Shown here in pieces: positions 16,107 to 25,033 of a stretch of DNA of 64,000 nt. The notes beneath the pieces were generated by a model. The model searched no databases. It was not told the origin of the DNA and was given only the letters and a program-made list of their open reading frames with translations. The translations under genes and the position numbers were made by a program. The stretch is from Mariniphaga sp041686935 (GTDB lineage: Bacteria > Bacteroidota > Bacteroidia > Bacteroidales > Prolixibacteraceae): the NCBI GenBank assembly GCA_041686935.1, contig JAWLCW010000005.1:195209-259208 (forward strand). Reading direction: 5' to 3'. Positions within the stretch are counted from its first letter, which is position 1, and every line of letters starts with the position of its first letter.

Positions 16107-16265
16107 CACAGAATTTCCCGCCAGCCAGCCGGTTGACGAGGCAATTTGTAAGTTGGAGCCGCCGGTATCGGCATCGGGGTCGATGATTTCGCCGGCAATA
16201 AAAGGCCGGCAAAAACGGCCTTTTACCCTATAGAATTATTTAAAGCCGGGAAGTTCCAAAGCCAT
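16107..16265 (-). pseudogene. Remnant of a BaiN/HI0933-type flavoprotein
   Basis: Read on the minus strand, MALELPGFK is followed by a stop (16236-16238) and then, in the same frame, PFIAGEIIDPDADTGGSNLQ and IASSTGWLAGNSV. The second piece is the C-terminal FAD-binding motif of HI0933/BaiN-like NAD(P)/FAD oxidoreductases (FAGEhLDhDuxTGGaNLQxAxSTG). About 400 residues are missing, so this is a deletion remnant. The 579 bases 15826-16404 hold nothing else coding. Confidence 0.6.
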
Positions 16266-16349
16266 AGAATTTATTTCTCAAAATTGAAATAAGATTTATA
16301 AAAAGTCAGGAATCCGTATAATGATGTTTTTTTCGATGATGGTAAAAAA

Positions 16350-16383
16350 AAAGAGGCAATTTCGGTTTTGAAACAGCCTCTTT
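16350..16383 (-). terminator. Terminator of the TCA operon
   Basis: Hairpin AAAGAGGC (16350-16357) with GCCTCTTT (16376-16383), followed on the minus strand by a run of T residues (the run of As at 16344-16352 on plus). It lies 22 bases after the citrate synthase stop. Confidence 0.65.
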
Positions 16384-16404
16384 AAATAAATTTAAACTAA
16401 ACGA

Positions 16405-17733
16405 TTAGCATTTTCTTTTTTCGCCATTTTCTTGATCCACCTGGTCGCGGAACCATTCCAGCGGATGGGAAGTTGGCCGTTCGATGGGAAGACCATAAAC
16501 ACGGTCGTTAATTAGAGATGCCAGAACACCCAGTGCTCTGGAAACGCCAAATAACACGGTATAGAACGTATATTCCTTGATTCCGTAATGGTACAAAAGT
16601 GAACCGCTGTATGCATCCACATTTGGCCATGGGTTTTGAATTTTTCCAATGCTGGAAAGAATTGGTGGTACAACCCGGTATAACTGGTTTACGAGATTTA
16701 CCAGTGGATCGTCTTTTATATATTTTTCTGCAAACTCCTGTTGCGCAGTAAACCTCGGATCTGTTTTCCGAAGAACAGCATGACCGTAGCCGGGAATTAC
16801 CCGACCTTCTTCAAGCGTTTGTTTAATGTATGATGCAACTTGCTCATCAGTAGGAGTTTCGGTGTCCAGGTCTTCCATCATCTGGAACATCCAGAATATT
16901 ACATCCTGGTTTGCAAATCCGTGTAAAGGGCCTGCCAGACCGGTCATAGCTGCTGCATAAGCATAATAGGTATTGCTAAGCGCTGAACCTACCAAATGTG
17001 CTGTGTGTGCTGAAACATTTCCCCCCTCGTGGTCGGCATGAATCACCATGTACAAACGGAAAAGGCGGTGAATATCTTCCGAATCGTAGCCCATCATATG
17101 CGCCAGGTTACCTGCCCAGTCGAGACGCGGGTTTGGTTCGATGTGTTTGTCGTTGTAAAAATTCCGGCGGTAAATGTAGGCTGCAAGATGTGGCAGGCGG
17201 GCAATCAAATTCATAACGTCTTCATAGGTTGAATCCCAATAATATTTTTTATTAACACCAGCCCGGTACGCTTTCTGGAAAATGGATTCGGTAGCCATGG
17301 ATAAAATGGCAGCACTGAACTGAGTCATTGGTCGTGAATTCTTTGGCATGGCATCAATTACATCGAAAACATGCTGGGGAACGTGAGCCCTGGTGGCAAA
17401 GTCTTTCGATAAATTCAAAACGTCTTCCTGTGTTGGAATTTCACCTATCAGCATGAGATAGAATAAACCTTCAGGAAGTGGTTCTCCGTCGGGAGAAATT
17501 TTGGGCAGTTTTTCACGCAGTTCAGGTATTGAATAGCCTTTGAAACGAATACCTTCGTTTGGGTCAAGTTTTGAGGTGTCGGTAACCAGCAAAGGTATTC
17601 CTTTCATCCCTGATAATACCTGCCCCAGGGTTACCTTGGCAATCACCTTGTCAGAGTATTCATTTTTGATTCGCTGAAACTCTTTGGAGCACTTACTTGC
17701 TTTTTGAAAAAACCGATACTTAATGTATTCCAT
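16405..17733 (-). CDS. gltA: Citrate synthase, mitochondrial-like type
   Basis: 442 residues. Catalytic residues of the family are all present: His271 in GLAGPLHGFANQ, His318 in PGYGHAVLRKTDPR and Asp373 in PNVDAYSG. The motif HADHEGGNVSAHT (232-244) and the overall wording are those of eukaryotic mitochondrial and Bacteroidota citrate synthases, not the allosteric hexameric GltA of Proteobacteria. It condenses oxaloacetate and acetyl-CoA. It is last in the aconitase-isocitrate dehydrogenase operon, 34 bases after the upstream gene, and is followed by a terminator. Confidence 0.93.
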   Translation of the reverse strand: MEYIKYRFFQKASKCSKEFQRIKNEYSDKVIAKVTLGQVLSGMKGIPLLVTDTSKLDPNEGIRFKGYSIPELREKLPKISPDGEPLPEGLFYLMLIGEIPTQEDVLNLSKDFATRAHVPQHVFDVIDAMPKNSRPMTQFSAAILSMATESIFQKAYRAGVNKKYYWDSTYEDVMNLIARLPHLAAYIYRRNFYNDKHIEPNPRLDWAGNLAHMMGYDSEDIHRLFRLYMVIHADHEGGNVSAHTAHLVGSALSNTYYAYAAAMTGLAGPLHGFANQDVIFWMFQMMEDLDTETPTDEQVASYIKQTLEEGRVIPGYGHAVLRKTDPRFTAQQEFAEKYIKDDPLVNLVNQLYRVVPPILSSIGKIQNPWPNVDAYSGSLLYHYGIKEYTFYTVLFGVSRALGVLASLINDRVYGLPIERPTSHPLEWFRDQVDQENGEKRKC

Positions 17734-17767
17734 ACTTTTTATTTTTTTGATTTTTATTAATTTCCAG

Positions 17768-19030
17768 TTAATGAATGTTTTTTATTATTTCGTCTGCAAA
17801 AGCAGAAGTTGAAAGTAATTTGGCGCCTTCCATTTGTGCATAAAGGTCAGATGTTACTTTGCGTTTGGCAAACACATGTTCCATTGCGTCGTACACATGT
17901 TCGGCCGCTTCGTACCAACCCAAATATTCAAGCATCATAACACCCGAAAGGATAAGTGAACTGGGGTTGGCTTTTCCTGAACCGGCAATATCGGGTGCCG
18001 TTCCGTGAGTCGCTTCAAAAATAGCATAACCACTTAAATAATTTATGTTTGCACCTGGTGCAATGCCAATTCCTCCAACCATGGCTGCCAACTGGTCCGA
18101 AATGTAGTCACCGTTCAGGTTCATGGTGGCAATTACCGAATGGTTGTAAGGTTTCAGCAGCGACTCCTGCAAAAAGGCATCGGTAATTACATCTTTTATA
18201 ATAATCTTCCCCTCATTTTGTGCTTCTTCCAAAGCGGTTTCTGCATCAAGCTGTCCTTTTTCATCTTTAATCTTTTCAAATTGGCGCCAGGTAAATGTCT
18301 GTTTGCCAAATTCTTTTTCAGCCAAATCGTATCCCCATATTTTGAATGCACCTTCTGTAAATTTCATGATATTACCTTTATGCACCAGGGTTACCGAAGG
18401 TAGCTGACGAAGAATGGCGTATTGAATGGCAGCCCTGATTAACCTTTCGGAACCTTCTTTTGAAACGGGTTTTATTCCAAATGATGACGATTCGGGAAAC
18501 CGGATTTTGTCAACTTTCATTTCTTTCACCAAAAAATCAAGCAGTTTTTTGGCATCCACTTCTCCTGTCATATATTCTATTCCGGCATATATATCTTCGG
18601 TATTTTCACGGAAAATGTGCATGTCAACCAGCGAAGGATAACGAATAGGCGAGGGGACACCCTTAAACCAGCGCACCGGTCGCAGGCAAACAAACAGGTC
18701 AAGTATTTGACGAAGCGCAACGTTTAAGGATCGGATTCCTTCGCCAACCGGGGTCTGCAAAGGACCTTTAATACCCACCAGGTATTCCTTAAATGCCTCA
18801 ATGGTTTCATCCGGAAGGTAATTTCCGGTTTTTCGAAAAGCTTTATCGCCGGCAAGTACCTCTTGCCATTTAATTTTTCGATGACCGTCATAAGCTTTAG
18901 CCACTGCGGCATCAATTACCCTTTGCGAAGGACCGGTGATATCTTTTCCAATTCCGTCTCCTTCAATAAAAGGGATCACCGGTTGGTCGGGTACTTTAAG
19001 CTTTCCATTTATGATTTTTATTTTATTCAT
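17768..19030 (-). CDS. icd: Isocitrate dehydrogenase, type I, with NAD-type cofactor residues
   Basis: 420 residues from ATG 19030; a longer frame starting inside the previous gene is rejected because the stop of that gene (19032-19034) and this ATG are one base apart. The fold is that of Escherichia coli Icd: TPVGEGIRSLNVALRQ with the substrate Ser101, FRENTEDIYAGIEY, and LNGDYISDQLAAMVGGIG. At the cofactor site E. coli has Lys344-Tyr345 (APKYAG) for NADP. Here the motif is THGTAPDIAG with Asp347-Ile348, the pair known from NAD-dependent relatives. NAD specificity is therefore predicted. It follows a separate NADP-type enzyme in the operon. Confidence 0.9.
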   Translation of the reverse strand: MNKIKIINGKLKVPDQPVIPFIEGDGIGKDITGPSQRVIDAAVAKAYDGHRKIKWQEVLAGDKAFRKTGNYLPDETIEAFKEYLVGIKGPLQTPVGEGIRSLNVALRQILDLFVCLRPVRWFKGVPSPIRYPSLVDMHIFRENTEDIYAGIEYMTGEVDAKKLLDFLVKEMKVDKIRFPESSSFGIKPVSKEGSERLIRAAIQYAILRQLPSVTLVHKGNIMKFTEGAFKIWGYDLAEKEFGKQTFTWRQFEKIKDEKGQLDAETALEEAQNEGKIIIKDVITDAFLQESLLKPYNHSVIATMNLNGDYISDQLAAMVGGIGIAPGANINYLSGYAIFEATHGTAPDIAGSGKANPSSLILSGVMMLEYLGWYEAAEHVYDAMEHVFAKRKVTSDLYAQMEGAKLLSTSAFADEIIKNIH

Positions 19031-19031
19031 T

Positions 19032-20261
19032 TCATGCACCCAGTTTTTTCTGCAGATTTTCATCAAGCGCTTCCAGGAATCCCTGTGTGGTGAGGTAATG
19101 TTCTTCCTTCAGATTTTTTCCGTGGATGATGAGCGCCAGGTCTTTTGTCATTTTCCCTGATTCTACGGTTTCAATGCAAACTTGTTCCAGGGTGTTGGCA
19201 AAGTTCACCAGTTCCTGATTGCCATCCAGTTTTCCCCGGAATTCCAGTCCTCGGGTCCAGGCAAAAATAGAAGCGATGGGATTTGTTGAAGTTGGATTCC
19301 CTTTCTGGTGCTGTCTGAAGTGGCGGGTAACCGTTCCATGTGCTGCTTCGGCTTCCATGGTTTTTCCATCGGGTGTTACCAGTGTTGAAGTCATGAGTCC
19401 GAGTGAGCCAAAACCCTGAGCCACGGTGTCACTTTGTACATCGCCGTCATAGTTTTTACAGGCCCACACAAATCCGCCCTCCCATTTCAAGGCTGCGGCA
19501 ACCATATCGTCAATCAAACGGTGTTCGTAAGTGATACCAATTTCTTCAAATTTTTCCTTGTATTCAGTTTCAAATACTTCCTGAAAAATGTCTTTAAAAC
19601 GGCCATCGTATTTTTTCAGAATGGTGTTTTTGGTTGACATGTAAAGCGGCCATTTTTTCAGGATTGCCTGATTCATACACGAGCGGGCAAATCCGTAAAT
19701 AGACTCGTCGGTGTTGTACATGGCCATGGCCACACCGTCGCCCTCAAAATGATACACTTCGTGTGAAATGGGCTCACTTCCGTCGTCGGGAGTAAAAGAG
19801 ATGGTCAGTTTTCCTTTTCCTTTGGTTACAAAATCGGTAGCGCGGTACTGGTCTCCGAAAGCATGACGGCCAATACAAATAGGTTTTTTCCAGCCCGGAA
19901 CCAAACGGGGAATATTTTTAATGAGGATAGGTTCGCGAAAAACAGTACCTCCCAGGATATTACGGATGGTGCCGTTTGGCGATTTCCACATGTGTTTTAA
20001 CCCGAACTCTTCTACCCTTACTTCATCCGGAGTGATAGTTGCACATTTTACACCTACTCCGTATTTTTGAATAGCGTGCGCTGCGTCAACAGTAATTTGA
20101 TCGTCCGTTGAATCGCGGCTTTCCATACCCAAATCGAAATATTTTAATTCGATATCGAGATAGGGCAAGATAAGTTTTTCCTTAATAAAATTCCAGATTA
20201 CCCGCGTCATTTCATCTCCGTCGAGCTCTACCACAGGATTTTGAACTTTGATTTTTTGCAT
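19032..20261 (-). CDS. icd2: NADP-dependent isocitrate dehydrogenase, type II (IDH1/2-like)
   Basis: 409 residues of the eukaryote-like homodimeric subfamily: VELDGDEMTRVIWNFIKEKL at the start, CATITPDEVRVEEF, KSPNGTIRNILGGTVFREPI (substrate loop) and ICIGRHAFGDQYRATD. The cofactor motif AHGTVTRHFRQHQKG has Arg313-His314, which bind the NADP 2'-phosphate in human IDH1. The enzyme makes 2-oxoglutarate and NADPH. It lies 11 bases after aconitase and just before the type I enzyme. The gene symbol is descriptive only. Confidence 0.93.
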   Translation of the reverse strand: MQKIKVQNPVVELDGDEMTRVIWNFIKEKLILPYLDIELKYFDLGMESRDSTDDQITVDAAHAIQKYGVGVKCATITPDEVRVEEFGLKHMWKSPNGTIRNILGGTVFREPILIKNIPRLVPGWKKPICIGRHAFGDQYRATDFVTKGKGKLTISFTPDDGSEPISHEVYHFEGDGVAMAMYNTDESIYGFARSCMNQAILKKWPLYMSTKNTILKKYDGRFKDIFQEVFETEYKEKFEEIGITYEHRLIDDMVAAALKWEGGFVWACKNYDGDVQSDTVAQGFGSLGLMTSTLVTPDGKTMEAEAAHGTVTRHFRQHQKGNPTSTNPIASIFAWTRGLEFRGKLDGNQELVNFANTLEQVCIETVESGKMTKDLALIIHGKNLKEEHYLTTQGFLEALDENLQKKLGA

Positions 20262-20272
20262 GTAAACTATTA

Positions 20273-22531
20273 TTAATTTTGTTTTCGTATCAGATTAAGT
20301 GCCGATCCGGCTTTAAACCATTCTATCTGCTGAGAATTGTATGTGTGGTTCAGTTTTATTGTATGTTTAGAACCATCAGTATGAACGACCTCCAGTGTAA
20401 GTTGCTTGTCAGGTGCAAATGAATTTAAATCTACAAAGTTGAACGTGTCGTCTTCTTTTATTTTCTCGTAATCGGCTTCATTGTCGAAAGTAAGTGCCAG
20501 CATTCCCTGCTTTTTCAGGTTGGTTTCATGAATTCGGGCAAATGACTTTACAATGACTGCGCGAACGCCAAGATGGCGCGGCTCCATGGCTGCGTGTTCG
20601 CGGGAAGAACCCTCGCCGTAGTTGTGATCGCCAACAATAATAGTAGGTATTCCGGCAACCTTGTATGCCCGCTGTACTTTAGGCACCTCACTGTATTCTC
20701 CGGTAAGCTGATTTTTAACTTTATTCGATTCGTTATTGAACGCATTAATTGCTCCAATAAGCAGATTATTGGAAATATTATCGAGGTGACCCCGATACCG
20801 CAACCAGGGACCTGCCATTGAAATGTGGTCGGTGGTGCATTTCCCCAGAGCCTTAATTAACAGTTTGGCTCCGGCAATGTTTTTTCCATTCCATGGCTCA
20901 AAAGGTTCAAGCAATTGCAAACGATTCGAATCCGGTTCTACAACAACATTCACTTTTGAGCCGTCTTTTGCAGGAGCCTGATAACCGGGATCTTTAACAT
21001 CGAATCCTTTAACCGGTAGTTCGTAACCAGTTGGCGGATCAAGTTTTATTTCTTCGCCTTTTTCGTTGGTTAGCGTATCGTTTAAAGGATCGAAATCAAG
21101 TCTGCCCGAAATGGCCAGTGCAGTTACCAGTTCAGGCGAAGTTACAAAAGCATGGGTATTCGGATTTCCGTCGTTTCGTTTTGAAAAGTTTCGGTTGAAC
21201 GAATGGACGATAGTGTTTTTTTCATTTTTGTCTGATCCGGGCCTGGCCCACTGTCCAATGCAGGGCCCGCAAGCATTCGCAAAAACCTTGCCTCCCATTT
21301 GCTCAAAAATATTAATATACCCGTCGCGTTCAATCGTATATCGAACCTGTTCAGAGCCAGGTGTTATGGTAAATTCCGATTTGGCATTTAATCCTTTATC
21401 TACAGCCTGTTTTGCGATGGACGCTGCCCGTGAAATATCTTCATACGACGAGTTGGTGCAGCTACCTATCAACCCCACTGAAACATGGAGCGGCCAGCCG
21501 TTTTTCTCTGCTGTTTCTTTCATTTTTGAAACTGGTGTTGCCAGGTCGGGAGTGAACGGGCCATTAATGTGCGGCTTCAACTCTGTAAGATTAATCTCAA
21601 TAAGCTGGTCGTAATATTTTTCAGGATTTTGATAAACCTCAGGGTCTGGAGACAAAACATCTTTAATCTGGTTTGCCATTTCTGCAACTTCAGCTCTTCC
21701 GGTTGCTCTAAGGTAGCGTTCCATGCTTTCGTCGTAGGCAAAAAGGCTGGTGGTAGCGCCCACTTCGGCTCCCATGTTGCATATAGTTCCTTTTCCTGTG
21801 GCAGAAAGCGATTCGGCGCCTTCGCCAAAATATTCAATGATAGCCCCGGTGCCTCCTTTTACAGTAAGAATTCCGGCCACTTTCAGAATAATGTCTTTTG
21901 GTGCAGTCCAGCCGTTCAGTTTTCCGGTGAGTTTTACTCCAATGAGTTTTGGCATTTTCAACTCCCAGGCCATACCTGCCATCACGTCAACGGCATCGGC
22001 GCCTCCAACACCAATGGCAACCATTCCCAGCCCTCCGGCATTGGGTGTGTGCGAATCGGTGCCAATCATCATTCCGCCAGGAAATGCATAATTTTCCAGC
22101 ACAACCTGGTGTATGATGCCGGCGCCGGGTTTCCAAAATCCGATTCCATATTTGTTGGATACCGATTCAAGAAAGTCGAACACTTCTTTATTGGCATTAA
22201 ACGCCACATTTAGGTCGGTTTTTCCGTCAACCTGCGCCTGAATGAGGTGGTCACAATGTACAGTTGACGGAACTTCCGTGGTTTCTTTCCCGGAGTTCAT
22301 AAACTGCAGCAATGCCATTTGGGCCGTTGCATCCTGCATGGCAACCCTGTCGGGAGCAAAATCCACATAATCTTTTCCCCGCCCGAAAATTTCGAGAGAC
22401 TGGGTTTCAAACAAATGGGAATAAAGAATTTTTTCGGCATAGGTGAGGGGTCGGTTCAGTTTTTCTTTGGCTTTTTTTACCCTGGTGGGCAAATGCTCAT
22501 AAACTTTTTTGATCAAGTCTGCGTCAAACAT
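20273..22531 (-). CDS. acn: Aconitate hydratase, mitochondrial-type
   Basis: 752 residues. The aconitase [4Fe-4S] ligands appear in IGSCTNSSYED (near 360) and in NACGPCIGQW (two Cys, near 420). TDSHTPNAGGLGMVAIGVGGADAVD and the swivel-domain motif DHNYGEGSSREHAAMEPRHLG are present. Length and wording match mitochondrial aconitase more closely than AcnB. It interconverts citrate and isocitrate. It is the first gene of the operon acn - icd2 - icd - gltA, with gaps of 11, 1 and 34 bases. Confidence 0.94.
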   Translation of the reverse strand: MFDADLIKKVYEHLPTRVKKAKEKLNRPLTYAEKILYSHLFETQSLEIFGRGKDYVDFAPDRVAMQDATAQMALLQFMNSGKETTEVPSTVHCDHLIQAQVDGKTDLNVAFNANKEVFDFLESVSNKYGIGFWKPGAGIIHQVVLENYAFPGGMMIGTDSHTPNAGGLGMVAIGVGGADAVDVMAGMAWELKMPKLIGVKLTGKLNGWTAPKDIILKVAGILTVKGGTGAIIEYFGEGAESLSATGKGTICNMGAEVGATTSLFAYDESMERYLRATGRAEVAEMANQIKDVLSPDPEVYQNPEKYYDQLIEINLTELKPHINGPFTPDLATPVSKMKETAEKNGWPLHVSVGLIGSCTNSSYEDISRAASIAKQAVDKGLNAKSEFTITPGSEQVRYTIERDGYINIFEQMGGKVFANACGPCIGQWARPGSDKNEKNTIVHSFNRNFSKRNDGNPNTHAFVTSPELVTALAISGRLDFDPLNDTLTNEKGEEIKLDPPTGYELPVKGFDVKDPGYQAPAKDGSKVNVVVEPDSNRLQLLEPFEPWNGKNIAGAKLLIKALGKCTTDHISMAGPWLRYRGHLDNISNNLLIGAINAFNNESNKVKNQLTGEYSEVPKVQRAYKVAGIPTIIVGDHNYGEGSSREHAAMEPRHLGVRAVIVKSFARIHETNLKKQGMLALTFDNEADYEKIKEDDTFNFVDLNSFAPDKQLTLEVVHTDGSKHTIKLNHTYNSQQIEWFKAGSALNLIRKQN

Positions 22532-22638
22532 GTTTATTTCTTTTATATGATTGTTATTTTTCTCCTAAATTATCACAAAAATTAACAATAAAAAACGATA
22601 AAAGTTCCAATTTTTTATCCTGAAATTTTTTGCGATTC

Positions 22639-22646
22639 CAAATATA
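22639..22646 (-). promoter_or_regulatory. Candidate promoter -7 element of the TCA operon
   Basis: On the minus strand this is TATATTTG, a full TAnnTTTG match, about 108 bases before the aconitase ATG. The leader of roughly 100 bases is AT-rich. A good TTG at the -33 position is not apparent. Confidence 0.45.
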
Positions 22647-22675
22647 GGAAAAAAATGACAAAAGTCAGTTTTTAC

Positions 22676-23386
22676 TTATTTCTGCATGGCTTGTTTCTTC
22701 AATTGTTCAGGCATTTTTTCGATGGCATACCTCAGTGCGGTTCGGGGCATCTCTGTTTTATTCTGCATCACAAATTCAAAAACCAACTGTTGATTGGCCT
22801 GGCTGGCGGCTTTCAGCATCCAGCCGTAACCTTTCTGAACCATATCATCTTTATCAGTGAGCAGAATACCGGCAATTTCAAAAATGTCGGAGAGAAACAG
22901 TCCTTTCCGGGCCGGAATTATAAGCGAAACTGCTGATGCACGTCTTACCCACCGGTTTTCTGAACGGGCAAATTCTTTCAGTTTTCCAATGAATTCAGGG
23001 TACATCATTACAAAATTGCCCACCGTGTGGTTACAAAGCGTATCGCACGAGGCCCAGTTGTTCACGTACTTTTTAATCCATCTTTCAAAAACGTCGAAAT
23101 CTGCCGGTTCAAATCGCTTTTGCAACCGGTCGGACCAGTCGCAGGCGATAAACGACTCCTCCAGGTACCCCGATTGCCAAAATATATCGCATAAACCAAA
23201 GATTTCAGACTTTGGCTTGTCTTTCATTTTGGAAAAAAATTCTTTGCTGATTTTTTTTACGGTTGCCGTTTTTGCCCCGTAAACTGTTATAGCTTCCTTA
23301 AAATAGCGCTGACTACCCAATCTTGTTTTTTCGTCACTGTTTTCGATAAGGGCCTGGCGAATTTGGTGAATAATTTTGTTTGTCAT
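22676..23386 (-). CDS. DNA alkylation repair protein, AlkD-like
   Basis: 236 residues made of HEAT-like helical repeats. LGSQRYFKEAITVYGAKTATVKKISKEF, then NNWASCDTLCNHTVG and ENRWVRRASAVSLIIPARKG, mark the DNA alkylation repair (PF08713) family. AlkD glycosylases remove N3- and N7-alkylpurines; the Trp-Asp-Arg type active residues may correspond to W in NNWASCD and the Arg pair in WVRRAS. It lies 3 bases after the next gene upstream, at the end of a four-gene minus-strand run with a membrane protein, an esterase and another membrane protein. Confidence 0.88.
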   Translation of the reverse strand: MTNKIIHQIRQALIENSDEKTRLGSQRYFKEAITVYGAKTATVKKISKEFFSKMKDKPKSEIFGLCDIFWQSGYLEESFIACDWSDRLQKRFEPADFDVFERWIKKYVNNWASCDTLCNHTVGNFVMMYPEFIGKLKEFARSENRWVRRASAVSLIIPARKGLFLSDIFEIAGILLTDKDDMVQKGYGWMLKAASQANQQLVFEFVMQNKTEMPRTALRYAIEKMPEQLKKQAMQK

Positions 23387-23389
23387 CTT

Positions 23390-24070
23390 TTAAATTTTTT
23401 TTCTGAAATATTGAAGAAGAAATATATCAATAACCAAAACCAGCAAATTCCAGACAATAAGTGCCGCAAATCCGGCTGGAGAAAACAGCCAGTTCATATC
23501 AACTGATGTTAAAATGGCAGACGCACAACTGCTTATTCCGTTAATGAGAAAAAGAATTTTTAACGTTCGTTGCAATTTTTCGTTTTCGAAAATAAATGCC
23601 ATAAAAATAAAGGATAACCCAATTCCGCCCCAGCCATACATTTCGAGCGCCCATGCAAAAGAACCCGGATTGGCCATACTAAAAACCGCCAGAACGGATG
23701 ATGCTTCGGGCGGATTGTTGGTGGCAAGGTAGGGAACATAAGTGGTTTGTATAATATAGTTCAGAAAAACAATGGCCGTAAAAACAATGTTGATTGCAAG
23801 GCCCGACAATGCCCATATCTTTTTTGTTTCATTTGAAGTGAGATACAAGACCAAAAATGTGAGTAACGACCCGATGACCAGAAAAAAGCCAAAGAAAAAG
23901 GTAGCGGTTTGCAGCGGATGAAAAGATTCGATAAAAAGTTCGGGACTTTGCCACAGCGGTTGCGGATAGAAAATAGCTGTTATAACAGGGAATACAAGAC
24001 CCGAAAAGATAATCCCGAAAATGTTAAGGTAAACAGCGTTTCTTCCAATGCGGGCAAGTTTTGAATTCAT
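23390..24070 (-). CDS. Six-helix membrane protein of unknown function
   Basis: 226 residues with about six hydrophobic segments (near 15-35, 55-77, 85-107, 140-160, 168-187 and 195-220). Length and helix pattern look like the DUF998-type or other small multi-span proteins, but no signature residue is recognised. It is 15 bases downstream of an HSL-type esterase gene and 3 bases ahead of the AlkD-like gene. No function is proposed. Confidence 0.75.
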   Translation of the reverse strand: MNSKLARIGRNAVYLNIFGIIFSGLVFPVITAIFYPQPLWQSPELFIESFHPLQTATFFFGFFLVIGSLLTFLVLYLTSNETKKIWALSGLAINIVFTAIVFLNYIIQTTYVPYLATNNPPEASSVLAVFSMANPGSFAWALEMYGWGGIGLSFIFMAFIFENEKLQRTLKILFLINGISSCASAILTSVDMNWLFSPAGFAALIVWNLLVLVIDIFLLQYFRKKI

Positions 24071-24085
24071 GATTTATAAGTTTAT

Positions 24086-25015
24086 TCAGTTAACTGTTTT
24101 TAAATGAATTTTTACAAACTCCACAATTTCATTCATTGCTTCAGTGGCCTCAGGGAACATGGGAGCCAGCAAAGGGTAACAGTGAACCATTCCAATGCCT
24201 GCCCTGAAGGTAACATCCACACCTTCGTTTTTTGCTTTTATGCTGAATTTTTCTCCATCGTCAAACAATTCATCATCTACTGCTGAATTGATAAAAAGCG
24301 GTGGCAGCCCTTTTAAATCGCCAAATAACGGCGAAATAAGCGGATGGTTTGCAGCCGTGCTTCCACAGTAATGATTGCTGAAAACATCCCATGAATTTAG
24401 GGGCGCCGGTGAAATTCTGTTTTTTGTTTTATACGATTCGCCGGAGCAGGTCAGGTCGGTCCAGGGTGAAATGGCAACGGCAGCAACGGGCAGGGGAATG
24501 TTTTTTTCTTTTAATGCAAGTAAAGTTGCCAGGCACAATCCGCCGCCTGCCGATTCGCCTGCCATCAGAATATTTTCAGGTTGAAATCCCGAAGCCAGCA
24601 ACCGTTTGTATATTTTCACCGAATCGTCCAACGCTGCCGGGAATGGATTTTCGGGCGCCAGCCGGTATTCAAAAATGAGATTTGTTACACCGGTAAATTG
24701 CGCAAATTTCGAAACAAATCCCCGGTGGTCGCAGCATGAACCTGAAACATAGCCACCACCGTGAACATATAAAATCAGTTTTTCAGGATTTGCCCCGGCC
24801 GGAATTAACCATTCTGATTTAATTCCTTCGATGTTTTGCTCCTTAAGTTGAATGCTTTTCGGAATTTTTGCATACCTGGCCGCTCCTTTTTCGCATTCTT
24901 CCCTGAATTTTTCAATGGAAGTATCCATTGTGAATGTTTCCTTTTTTAGTTTTCCGCGAAGCAAATGGCTGTTTCGCATCATAAAATTGAAAACCCGGCT
25001 TTTAAAACTTGTCAT
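24086..25015 (-). CDS. Alpha/beta hydrolase, hormone-sensitive-lipase type
   Basis: 309 residues. The oxyanion-hole motif YVHGGGYVSGS (near 90) and nucleophile motif GESAGGG (near 155) define the HSL/bacterial family IV esterases; the acid residue is in INSAVDDELFDDG and the catalytic His in GMVHCYP near the C-terminus. No signal peptide is evident, so it probably acts on small acyl esters in the cytoplasm. Part of a compact minus-strand gene run. Confidence 0.88.
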   Translation of the reverse strand: MTSFKSRVFNFMMRNSHLLRGKLKKETFTMDTSIEKFREECEKGAARYAKIPKSIQLKEQNIEGIKSEWLIPAGANPEKLILYVHGGGYVSGSCCDHRGFVSKFAQFTGVTNLIFEYRLAPENPFPAALDDSVKIYKRLLASGFQPENILMAGESAGGGLCLATLLALKEKNIPLPVAAVAISPWTDLTCSGESYKTKNRISPAPLNSWDVFSNHYCGSTAANHPLISPLFGDLKGLPPLFINSAVDDELFDDGEKFSIKAKNEGVDVTFRAGIGMVHCYPLLAPMFPEATEAMNEIVEFVKIHLKTVN

Positions 25016-25033
25016 GGCGTCTGATTAATTTAA

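Noticed and set aside
16200..16224. Hairpin AAAAGGCCG...CGGCCTTTT that looks like a terminator
   Set aside because: It lies within the decayed flavoprotein reading frame (KGRFCRPFIAGEI) and is 180 bases past the TCA operon, which already has its own terminator at 16350-16383.
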